Source: F23-B02 sp963650165 | GTDB taxonomy: Bacteria > Bacillota > Clostridia > Oscillospirales > Oscillospiraceae | Assembly (NCBI GenBank): GCA_963650165.1 | Contig: CAVJKX010000010.1 | Location: 1 to 64,000 of the forward strand | DNA: 64,000 bases | Direction of reading: 5' to 3' | Part shown: one piece after another, positions 7,148 to 15,165 of the stretch | Layout: each line of letters begins with the position of its first letter | How positions within the stretch are numbered: position 1 is the stretch's first letter | The notes under the pieces: model-generated | The model's database searches: none | What the model was told of the DNA's origin: nothing | Seen by the model: the letters and a program-made list of their open reading frames with translations, nothing else | Position numbers and translations under genes: made by a program

Positions 7148-9699
7148 CAGTGCGCCTCCGCCCAGCTGTGTCCCGTTTTTGCCTCCACCGTAAGCGGTAC
7201 GCTCAGCTCGGCAGCGCCGCTCATCTCCTCGCGGAGGATCTCCGCCACCGTTTCCGCCTCGTCCTCGGGGCATTCGCATATCAGCTCGTCATGCACCTGA
7301 AGGATGAGCCTTGCCTTCAGGCCCTCGGCCTTGAGCCGGTTGTACACGTTCACCATGGCAAGCTTTATTATGTCTGCCGCGGTGCCCTGGATGGGCATAT
7401 TCAGCGCAACGCGCTCGCCGAAGGAGCGTGTGTTGAAGTTTGACGATTTAAGCTCCGGCAGATCGCGGCGGCGCGCATAAAGCGTCGTGACATAGCCGTC
7501 CTGCTTTGCCTTTTCGACTATCGCCTTCATATACTCGCGCACACCGTCGTATTTGCTGAGATACGCGTCCATATACGCCTTGGCCTCGGCCTGCGTTACG
7601 CCGATATCCTGCGCGAGCGACCATGCGGAAATGCCGTAGACGATGCCGAAGTTCACGGCCTTTGCGCGGCTGCGCTGCAATGGCGTTACCTCGTCTATGG
7701 GCGTATTGAACACCTGAGAGGCCGTGACCGTGTGGATATCCTCGCCGCTTAAAAAGGCCTCGCGCATATGCTCGTCGCCCGATATGTGCGCAAGAAGTCT
7801 TAGCTCTATCTGACTGTAGTCGGCATCGACGAGGACATTGCCCTTTGAGGCGATGAACATCTCGCGTATATGACTGCCGAGCTCCCGTCTGATGGGAATA
7901 TTCTGAAGATTGGGGTCGGTGCTTGAGAGCCTGCCGGTTGCCGTGACGGTCATCCGGAATTTCGTTCTTATCCTGCCGTCGGGGTCAATGAGCTTCAGAA
8001 GCCCGTCGGCATAGGTGGATTTGAGCTTTGTGAGCATGCGGTAATCGAGCACCATCTGCACTATAGGGTGCTTGCCGCGCAGCTTTTCGAGAACGTCGGC
8101 GTTTGTGCTCCAGCCGGTCTTGGTTTTTTTGCCAGTCGGGAGCATGAGCCTGTCAAACAGCACATCGCCGAGCTGCTTCGGTGAATTGATGTTGAACTCG
8201 CAGCCGGCAAGCTCATATATTGCCCGCTCAAGCTCCGCTATCGTACCCTTCAGGCTCTTGCCGAAGCCCGAAAGCGCCGCTCTGTCGATCATGAAGCCCT
8301 GCTCCTGCATATCTGCGAGCACGCGGCACAGCGGCATCTCGATATCGTAAAAGAGCTTTGTCATGCCGAGCTGCGCAAGCTTTTCCTCCGTGGGTGCGCG
8401 CAGCCTGTACACTGCCTCGGCTCCGTCGAGCTCAACGCCGCAGCAGCCCATGCTCATTCTGGCAAGGCCGTAGTCTCCGGCAGTTGCGTCAAGAAGGTAC
8501 CCTGCAAGCGCCGTATCGTACTCAAAGCCGTCGAGCGGCAGCTTTTCGGCTATGAGCTGCGTCATGAGCTCCTTGACGTTGTGGCCGAGCTTTTTCACCT
8601 TGTCTGAAAAAACGTACTCTGCAAGGCACCTGTAATCGTCGCCGAGGAGGCTCCAGCGCGCATGATACACGGCCTTTCCGTCGCATATCTCAAAGCTGTC
8701 GAAGCCGGGCTCTGCCGTAACGGCGACGGTACCGGCTGCCTTCACGGCGCTCATTATATCATCGAAAGCAGCGTCCTCTATATGCGCAAGGCGCTCGACG
8801 GAAGCCGCCTGCGCGCTCTCCGCGCTTTCGCTCAGCCCCCATTTTTCAATGAATTTATTAAAGCCGAGCTTTTTGAAAACATCGTACAGCTCCGGCCTGT
8901 AGTTTTCGTGCCAGACGGCGCTCTCGGGCGTAAACTCTATCGGCGCGTCGGTGCGGATGGTCGCAAGCTCGAAGGATAAAAACGCGCTGTCCCTGCCCTC
9001 GCGGAGCTTTTTGCGCATTCCCTCCTTCACGTCGATGGTGTCTATATTATCGTATATCGTTTCGATGCGCCTGTACTTCTGCACAAGTCCCATCGCCGTT
9101 TTCTCGCCGACGCCGGGCACGCCGGGGATATTGTCCGACGCATCGCCCATGAGCGCCTTGAGATCGACGATATGCTCCGGCTCGAAGCCGTACTCCCCGA
9201 AAAAGAGCTCGGACGTATACTCGGTCGTCGTGGTCTGACCCATGCGGCTTTTGACATGGCAGACGTGGTTCGTTTCCGTTATGAGCTGGAAGCTGTCCTT
9301 ATCGCCGGTGACTATGCGGCATTCCCAGCCCTTATCGCGGCAGCGCGCGGCGACGGTGCCGAGCAGATCGTCGGCCTCGAAGCCCTCGAGCTCGAGGCGC
9401 AATATGCCCATCGCGTCGAGCACCTGCTTGAGTATCGGCATCTGCACCGCAAGCTCCTCGGGCATGCCCTTGCGCTGCGCCTTATAGCCTGCATAGCGCA
9501 GATGGCGGAAGGTCGGCGCCTTCAGGTCAAAGGCAACGCACACGGCCTCGGGCTTTTCATCGTCGAGCAGCTTGCGGAGTATCGACAGGAAGCCGTACAC
9601 CCCGTTTGTGGGCGTGCCGTCGGGCGCGTTGAGCGCACGCACGCCGTAAAAGGCCCGGTTCACTATGCTGTTGCCGTCAAGTATCATCAGTTTCATCAT
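7147..9699 (-). CDS. polA: DNA polymerase I
   Basis: This 850-residue family A polymerase fills gaps in excision repair and removes Okazaki primers. Residues 1-290 form the 5'-3' exonuclease (ILDGNSIVNRAFYG, EADDLLGT, DNIPGVPGVG). The middle domain lacks the acidic DEDD residues, so proofreading is probably absent, as in many Firmicutes. The C-terminal polymerase has DADYSQIELR and the O-helix region RAKAVNFGIVYG. Its start overlaps the uvrB stop. A second ATG at 9696 has better spacing from GAGGTG and may be the true start. The link with uvrB fits a repair operon. Confidence 0.97.
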   Translation of the reverse strand: MMKLMILDGNSIVNRAFYGVRALNAPDGTPTNGVYGFLSILRKLLDDEKPEAVCVAFDLKAPTFRHLRYAGYKAQRKGMPEELAVQMPILKQVLDAMGILRLELEGFEADDLLGTVAARCRDKGWECRIVTGDKDSFQLITETNHVCHVKSRMGQTTTTEYTSELFFGEYGFEPEHIVDLKALMGDASDNIPGVPGVGEKTAMGLVQKYRRIETIYDNIDTIDVKEGMRKKLREGRDSAFLSFELATIRTDAPIEFTPESAVWHENYRPELYDVFKKLGFNKFIEKWGLSESAESAQAASVERLAHIEDAAFDDIMSAVKAAGTVAVTAEPGFDSFEICDGKAVYHARWSLLGDDYRCLAEYVFSDKVKKLGHNVKELMTQLIAEKLPLDGFEYDTALAGYLLDATAGDYGLARMSMGCCGVELDGAEAVYRLRAPTEEKLAQLGMTKLFYDIEMPLCRVLADMQEQGFMIDRAALSGFGKSLKGTIAELERAIYELAGCEFNINSPKQLGDVLFDRLMLPTGKKTKTGWSTNADVLEKLRGKHPIVQMVLDYRMLTKLKSTYADGLLKLIDPDGRIRTKFRMTVTATGRLSSTDPNLQNIPIRRELGSHIREMFIASKGNVLVDADYSQIELRLLAHISGDEHMREAFLSGEDIHTVTASQVFNTPIDEVTPLQRSRAKAVNFGIVYGISAWSLAQDIGVTQAEAKAYMDAYLSKYDGVREYMKAIVEKAKQDGYVTTLYARRRDLPELKSSNFNTRSFGERVALNMPIQGTAADIIKLAMVNVYNRLKAEGLKARLILQVHDELICECPEDEAETVAEILREEMSGAAELSVPLTVEAKTGHSWAEAH

Positions 9700-11666
9700 T
9701 TCACCTCGCCGCGCAGGCGGACTATCTCGTCCCTGAGCTGTGCCGCAAGCTCGAACTCGAGCATTTTTGCCGCGGCCTTCATTTCCTTTTCAAGCTTGTC
9801 TATAAGCTCCGTGCGCTCGCTTCTCGTCAGCTTCACGCCGTCTGCACGGCGCAGGGTCTTTTCGCTCTCGCTCGATATCTCGATGAGCTCGCGCACGCTT
9901 TTGACTATGGTTTTCGGCACGATGCCGTGCTCCTTATTATATGCCGCCTGCTTTGCGCGCCTTCGCTCCGTTTCGTCAATGGCAAGGCGCATCGAGCGCG
10001 TGACCGTGTCGGCGTACATGATGACCGTGCCCTCGGCGTTCCGCGCGGCGCGGCCGACGGTCTGGATAAGGCTCGTCTCGCTTCTGAGAAAGCCCTCCTT
10101 GTCCGCGTCAAGGATGGCCACAAGGCTGACCTCCGGCAGGTCGAGCCCCTCGCGCAGGAGGTTTATGCCGACGAGCACGTCAAAATCGCCCAGGCGCAGG
10201 CTGCGTATGATCTCCATGCGCTCTATGGCGCCTATATCGTGGTGCATATAGCGGCATTTTATCCCCGCCGCGCCGAGGTATTCGGTCAGATCCTCGGCCA
10301 TTTTCTTCGTCAGCGTCGTTACCAGCGTGCGCTGGCCCTTTTCGATGCGTATATTTATCTCGCTTATCAGGTCGTCTATCTGCCCCTCTATCGGGCGGAC
10401 GGATATCTCCGGGTCGAGCAGTCCCGTCGGGCGGATGATCTGCTCGGCGATCTGCCCCGCCCGCTCGCGCTCATAGTCGCCGGGCGTTGCGGAGACATAC
10501 ACCGCCTGATTTATCCGCTCCTGAAATTCCTCGAATTTCAGCGGTCTGTTATCGTATGCCGAGGGCAGGCGGAAGCCGTATTCGACCAGCGATTCCTTGC
10601 GCGCGTGGTCGCCGCGGTACATGGCCCTGACCTGCGGCAGCGTGACGTGGCTCTCGTCAACGAAGAGCAGAAAGTCCTTCGGAAAGTAGTCGAGCAGCGT
10701 CATGGGCGCGGAGCCCGCCGGCCGGTTTGATATGACGCGCGAATAGTTCTCTATGCCGGAGCAGTAGCCGAGCTCCTGCATCATCTCGATATCGTAATTG
10801 GTGCGCTGGGATATGCGCTGCGCTTCGAGAAGCTTGCCGTTATCCTGAAAGTACTTTACTCTCTCTTCGCACTCTGCGCGGATATCGCCGATGGCGCGGG
10901 CCATTTTGTCGCGGCTGACGACATAGTGGCTGGCCGGATATATCGCCGCGTGATTCAAATAGCGGATGGGCACGCCGGTCACGACGTTCACCTCGCTTAT
11001 CCTGTCCACCTCGTCGCCGAAGAACTCGACGCGGATGGCCTTATCGTGCGAGTAGGCGGGGAATATCTCGACGGTGTCGCCGCGCACGCGGAACATGTTG
11101 CGCTCGAAGGCGATGTCGTTGCGCTCGTAGCGTATCTCGATGAGCTTGCGCAGCAGCTCGTCAAAGCTGCGCGTCTGCCCCGGCCGCAGGGATATGACCA
11201 TGCTCTTGTAGTCGATAGGGTCGCCCAGACCGTAGATGCAGGACACGGAGGCGACGACGATCACGTCGCGGCGCTCGAAGAGGCTTGAGGTCGCACTGTG
11301 GCGCAGGCGCTCGATCTCGTCGTTAATCGAGCTGTCCTTTTCGATGAAGGTATCTGTGTGCGGTATATATGCCTCGGGCTGATAATAGTCGTAGTAGGAG
11401 ACGAAATACTCGACGGCGTTGTCCGGGAAGAACTCGCGGAACTCCGAGCAGAGCTGCGCGGCGAGCGTTTTGTTGTGCGCCAGCACGAGCGTCGGGCGGT
11501 TCATGCGCTCGATGACGCTTGCCATCGTGAAGGTCTTGCCCGAGCCCGTAACGCCGAGGAGCACCTGCTCGTCAAGGCCGTTTTCGAGCCCGCGCACGAG
11601 CGTGTCTATCGCCTCGGGCTGGTCGCCCGTGGGCGAATATGATGATTTAAGCACAAATTTGTCCAA
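9696..11666 (-). CDS. uvrB: Excinuclease ABC subunit UvrB
   Basis: UvrB is the damage-verifying helicase-like subunit of nucleotide excision repair. The protein has Walker A GVTGSGKT, the beta-hairpin region YYDYYQPEAYIP, helicase motifs (FVDESH, QTVGRAARN) and a C-terminal UVR motif (LEKEMKAAAKMLEFELAAQL) that contacts UvrC. I choose the TTG at 11666 (656 residues). It puts LDKFVLKSS at the N-terminus as in homologues and has TGAGG 9 bases upstream. An in-frame ATG at 11699 adds 11 residues and has a weaker site. Confidence 0.97.
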   Translation of the reverse strand: MDKFVLKSSYSPTGDQPEAIDTLVRGLENGLDEQVLLGVTGSGKTFTMASVIERMNRPTLVLAHNKTLAAQLCSEFREFFPDNAVEYFVSYYDYYQPEAYIPHTDTFIEKDSSINDEIERLRHSATSSLFERRDVIVVASVSCIYGLGDPIDYKSMVISLRPGQTRSFDELLRKLIEIRYERNDIAFERNMFRVRGDTVEIFPAYSHDKAIRVEFFGDEVDRISEVNVVTGVPIRYLNHAAIYPASHYVVSRDKMARAIGDIRAECEERVKYFQDNGKLLEAQRISQRTNYDIEMMQELGYCSGIENYSRVISNRPAGSAPMTLLDYFPKDFLLFVDESHVTLPQVRAMYRGDHARKESLVEYGFRLPSAYDNRPLKFEEFQERINQAVYVSATPGDYERERAGQIAEQIIRPTGLLDPEISVRPIEGQIDDLISEINIRIEKGQRTLVTTLTKKMAEDLTEYLGAAGIKCRYMHHDIGAIERMEIIRSLRLGDFDVLVGINLLREGLDLPEVSLVAILDADKEGFLRSETSLIQTVGRAARNAEGTVIMYADTVTRSMRLAIDETERRRAKQAAYNKEHGIVPKTIVKSVRELIEISSESEKTLRRADGVKLTRSERTELIDKLEKEMKAAAKMLEFELAAQLRDEIVRLRGEVK

Positions 11667-11761
11667 TGCAATGAACCTCAGAACAGTTTTACATTTCATT
11701 ATACCACGCCTGCCGCCCTACAGCAAGACAAGTTGTGCGCGGCGTCCGCGTCCTGCATTTT

Positions 11762-11775
11762 CCTGCCATGGCAGG
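11762..11775. repeat. Perfect 14-base palindrome upstream of uvrB
   Basis: CCTGCCATGGCAGG is a perfect palindrome. It is followed at 11779 by a smaller dyad, ACCCaatataGGGT. It lies between the divergent uvrB and secreted-protein genes and may be an operator. It does not match the GAAC-N4-GTTC LexA consensus of Firmicutes. Confidence 0.35.
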
Positions 11776-11851
11776 CTAACCCAATATAGGGTATATATTT
11801 CCATTTTGCGTTTTTATACGGACAAAAATCAGTAAAATGTCAAATTTTTTA

Positions 11852-11880
11852 TTGATTTTTTGTAAACAATTTGATATTAT
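11852..11880 (+). promoter_or_regulatory. Sigma-A-type promoter of the secreted-protein gene
   Basis: TTGATT at 11852-11857 and TATTAT at 11875-11880 are separated by 17 bases. The leader between the expected start site and the ATG at 11953 is about 65 bases. It contains a 7-bp hairpin, TGCCGCA/TGCGGCA at 11892-11921, followed by A residues. Confidence 0.55.
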
Positions 11881-11952
11881 ATCGGTATCAATGCCGCAGG
11901 TATACCCACGAACGTGCGGCAAAAATAATTCATCATCTTTATGGAGGTTAGC

Positions 11953-13581
11953 ATGAAGAAGAACAATCTGAAGCGTTATCTCGCTTCACTGCTTGCTGTA
12001 CTGATGCTTATATCGGTCACAGGCATATCCCCGGCCGTGTTCGCGGAGGATGAAACTACCCCCCCTGTGGAAGAAACTGTAACTCCGCAGCTTAAAGAAA
12101 ATTCCGGCGAGGTTCTCATTAAGTCGAGCATGACCAATGACGAAGTCTCTGAGCTGCTCAGCAAAGCTCTCATCAGCAATTACGATGAGCTAGACGATAC
12201 TGCCAAGGCAGCACTCCAGTGGGAGTACTTGGGGTATGGTTACACCGAGAATTTCGGTGCAAAGAGTGTTGACGAGCATTGGGGCTCTATCAACGGCGGC
12301 ACCAAATTTACAGAGAAGCATGGCATAACCTACACATACTATAACAAAGCACTCTCCGGTCTCGATGACGGCAGCTATCAGGTTCGCCTTGCAGGTACCA
12401 CCGCCGAGGCAACACTCGTAAAGGTCAGCAAATACAGCACTTCTCTCGTTCTCAAAGAGAACGCAAGCATCACCTATAACATGGATGCTGCCGCAGAAAA
12501 AGAAGCTATCGTTGCAAACGTCATTGACTATTCTGCTTCCGTGCTTCCCGAAGGAACAACTGCCGCCGACTTTAAAGTTGAGCTCAAAACCGGTTTGTTC
12601 TATAAAGAAGTTCCTAATGCCAAGCTCGATGCCGGTGAAGGTCAGACAATCCGCATCAGCTACAACGGCAATGATACCTATAAGGCAAGCGGCAATGTAA
12701 CCGCCGCCATCGACGTTGCAAAGGCAACCGTCAACGTCAGCGTAACTCCCGTCTCCAAAATCTACGCCGGTGAGGAGATCGTCCGCAGCAGCTTCTACTC
12801 GCTCGACCCCAACGATCCCGAGCTCGATGTTTACATCTTCTTCGTTGGTGTTAACAGCAATCTGGAGACCTGCGTAAACATCAAGCTGAGTGAAGCTCAG
12901 GAAAAACTTATAGATGCGATCAGCAGCGCTCAGGAAAAATGGTATGCGCTTAAGCATGACACCGAAAGCCTTACATTGAAGCAAAAGCTTCAGGAAGGAA
13001 TAACCCTCGGTCAGCTCAAAGAAATCATCAACGGCATCATCACTAATGATAGCCTGATGAAGATACTCGAGACTTTTGGTTATGATGTCGAGTCTCTTAA
13101 AAACATAGTAGCCGCGCTTGATGTTTTGACTGACATCTCCGACGACACCACAGTTGCAATCGGCACTCCCGCGCACGCGGGCGTGTATGTGGCGACCGTC
13201 GTTGCCGTTGGCAAAAACTACGAAACCGGAAAAGGCACCGGTTCGCTCGTCGTTCTCAAGAACTGGAAGGGCATAAAGCTTGAGAAGAATTCCATACTTG
13301 GCGACAACAACACCATCACCGTTTCTGATGCAAAGCAGCTTGGGAAAGACAATAATCTCTGCATTCTCACCAAGAGCGGCGATGCGCTTGACTCCACGTC
13401 CGTAGGTTCCATCCGCTACTGGTTCACCGGCGTTAACAGGATATACGCAAAGAGCACGATGCCCACTGCTCCCGGCAAGTACATCGTTACTGCAACCGTC
13501 CGCGGCGGCGACTTCTTCGCAATGCCCAAGACCTTTGTATTTACGATCGTTGCCGATACCGAAACCACTCCTGAAGCATAA
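11953..13581 (+). CDS. Secreted repeat-domain protein of unknown function
   Basis: I do not recognise a named family. The 542-residue product starts at ATG 11953 (GGAGG nine bases upstream). It has a classical signal peptide: KKNNLKR, a hydrophobic core, then a probable cut after VFA before EDETT. An acidic Thr/Pro-rich linker follows. The body includes a segment (YNGNDTYKASGNVTAAIDV) typical of Ig-like or MBG-type surface domains, which recurs loosely later. There is no LPxTG motif or C-terminal membrane segment, so it is likely released or non-covalently bound. It is monocistronic, with its own promoter and terminator. Confidence 0.8.
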   Translation: MKKNNLKRYLASLLAVLMLISVTGISPAVFAEDETTPPVEETVTPQLKENSGEVLIKSSMTNDEVSELLSKALISNYDELDDTAKAALQWEYLGYGYTENFGAKSVDEHWGSINGGTKFTEKHGITYTYYNKALSGLDDGSYQVRLAGTTAEATLVKVSKYSTSLVLKENASITYNMDAAAEKEAIVANVIDYSASVLPEGTTAADFKVELKTGLFYKEVPNAKLDAGEGQTIRISYNGNDTYKASGNVTAAIDVAKATVNVSVTPVSKIYAGEEIVRSSFYSLDPNDPELDVYIFFVGVNSNLETCVNIKLSEAQEKLIDAISSAQEKWYALKHDTESLTLKQKLQEGITLGQLKEIINGIITNDSLMKILETFGYDVESLKNIVAALDVLTDISDDTTVAIGTPAHAGVYVATVVAVGKNYETGKGTGSLVVLKNWKGIKLEKNSILGDNNTITVSDAKQLGKDNNLCILTKSGDALDSTSVGSIRYWFTGVNRIYAKSTMPTAPGKYIVTATVRGGDFFAMPKTFVFTIVADTETTPEA

Positions 13582-13601
13582 TTAATCAAATACAGCATTT
13601 T

Positions 13602-13634
13602 GCCGGTCGGGGATAACCCCGACCGGCTTTTTTC
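13602..13634 (+). terminator. Intrinsic terminator of the secreted-protein gene
   Basis: GCCGGTCGGGG / CCCCGACCGGC forms an 11-bp stem with a 4-base loop, followed by TTTTTTCG. Confidence 0.9.
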
Positions 13635-13654
13635 GTAATGTGCGGCTTGCGCCG

Positions 13655-13745
13655 CGATTTAATAACACCTCTTCCGGCTCGCTTGCGCGACCCGCCCTCC
13701 CCTCGAAGGGGAAGGCAGGGATGCAGCGATTTTGCTGCGTAAAAA
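13655..13745. repeat. GC-rich extragenic hairpin sequence
   Basis: The 160 bases between the terminator and the O-antigen-ligase-like gene hold two adjacent dyads and no gene. One is CTCCCCTcgaAGGGGAAG and the other is GCAGCgattttGCTGC. It resembles an extragenic palindromic repeat, but no second copy is evident in this window. Confidence 0.3.
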
Positions 13746-13794
13746 GTCATGGCATGCCTGTTTCCTACGTGCAATAATACCGGCTGCTCATGCC

Positions 13795-15165
13795 TTATCG
13801 GCACCTCATCCGCCGATCGGGCGCGGCCATTTTTTCTGTGTGCGCTTCCAAAACGACGAATATGACCGTAATGAGGGCGACATCCGGGAAGGGACAGAAG
13901 ATGCCGGGGTTTGTCATGCTCATCATGAGTATGCCCAGATACGACAGCGCAGCGGCGCAGGCAACGCTGCTTTTTCTGCCGCGCCAGAGCATTTTCAGGC
14001 GCGACAGGAGCATCCAGCCGTAGGCCGCGGCGCCCGCAAACCCCATGGAGCTCAGGACCTGGATGACGGCATTGTGGTAAAACACGATGCAGCCGGAAAC
14101 GTAGGCCTTGAATATCTCAAGATCCTTCGTGCTGCCGATGCCGATGCCGAACACGGGATGGTTCAGGAAGTTGTCAATGCCGCGGCGGATGAACTCGATG
14201 CGCGTTCTGTCGCCCGCGGCGGCGTTTTTGATGCGCGCGGCGTACAGCTCCGGCACTACGGCGACGGCGGCCGCAGCGGCGATCAGCAGTGCAGCGCCGA
14301 ACAGCCGCTTATACAGCCTGCGGCTTTTTTTGTTGCTGATGTAGATATACACCGCGCACAGCAGGAGCAGCACCGAGCCGAACAGCAGCCCCGAGCGCGA
14401 ACCGCTCATGACCATTGCAATGTGCATGAGCACCATGCCGATGAGATAGAGGTTGCTGCGCCGGACGAGCACGCAGGTCATGGGCATGCAGATGAGCAGC
14501 ACCGTCGTGACGTAATTGCGGGGCTTATAAAACAGCACGCCGCCCTTTTCGAGGAAGCTGCCAAAATTATGCGCATAGAAGCTGAAGATCACGACGACGA
14601 ACAGCAGTCCCGCCGCATAGGCCGTCTCGGCCATGCGCTCTGCCCTGTCATAGCCGCGCTCGTTCTCAAGGCGCGTGCGGAAAAGGACATACAGCGCAAA
14701 CTGCCCGAGGCCGAGAGCCAGCATGTAGTACATGCTGATGGGCTTGAGATAGTCCTGCGCCGATATAGTTCCTACGCCGCCGGCGATGAGCGCCAGCGTC
14801 ACCGCAATATACGGATAAGTGAAGCGGCCGAACACGATCTTCCGGCGGTAATAGATGAGGTTGAATATGAGCGCCAGCGAAAACGGCACGATCGCATACA
14901 TCATGTACGGCACGAGCTGCGAGAAGTCCTTGTAGTACGAGACCGCAATCTGCAGGGTGAAGCAGACCGGCGCAAAGACCGCCATCAGGTCGTCGCAGAA
15001 TATGAGCATGAGCTCGCCGATGAGTATGAACAGACACATGCACACAAACGTTGTCTGCGTCACCGTAGCGGCGGACGCAAGCAGCAGCATCACCGGAAGA
15101 TAGTACCTGCTGCCCCAGACCGCGTTCATTATATTACAGCCCTTATGAAATAGTGTCCTGATCAT
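13795..15165 (-). CDS. O-antigen ligase-like (Wzy_C) membrane protein
   Basis: This is a polytopic membrane protein of 456 residues with about ten hydrophobic segments. The C-terminal half has the pattern of O-antigen ligases and Wzy polymerases: SGSRSGLL, a large extracytoplasmic loop, then NHPVFGIGIG and FYHNAVIQVLSSMG. It probably joins or polymerises surface glycan chains. The ATG at 15165 has AAGGGG five bases upstream and overlaps the end of the hybrid histidine kinase gene by 23 bases, so it belongs to the phosphorelay operon. It is the last gene of that operon. Confidence 0.78.
   Translation of the reverse strand: MIRTLFHKGCNIMNAVWGSRYYLPVMLLLASAATVTQTTFVCMCLFILIGELMLIFCDDLMAVFAPVCFTLQIAVSYYKDFSQLVPYMMYAIVPFSLALIFNLIYYRRKIVFGRFTYPYIAVTLALIAGGVGTISAQDYLKPISMYYMLALGLGQFALYVLFRTRLENERGYDRAERMAETAYAAGLLFVVVIFSFYAHNFGSFLEKGGVLFYKPRNYVTTVLLICMPMTCVLVRRSNLYLIGMVLMHIAMVMSGSRSGLLFGSVLLLLCAVYIYISNKKSRRLYKRLFGAALLIAAAAAVAVVPELYAARIKNAAAGDRTRIEFIRRGIDNFLNHPVFGIGIGSTKDLEIFKAYVSGCIVFYHNAVIQVLSSMGFAGAAAYGWMLLSRLKMLWRGRKSSVACAAALSYLGILMMSMTNPGIFCPFPDVALITVIFVVLEAHTEKMAAPDRRMRCR

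Noticed and set aside
11762..11775. LexA (SOS) box for uvrB
   Set aside because: The palindrome does not match GAAC-N4-GTTC and lies about 95 bases upstream of the start.
13732..15153. A 473-codon open frame on the plus strand
   Set aside because: It is antisense to the O-antigen-ligase-like gene, is His/Ala/Arg-rich like other antisense frames, and matches no family.
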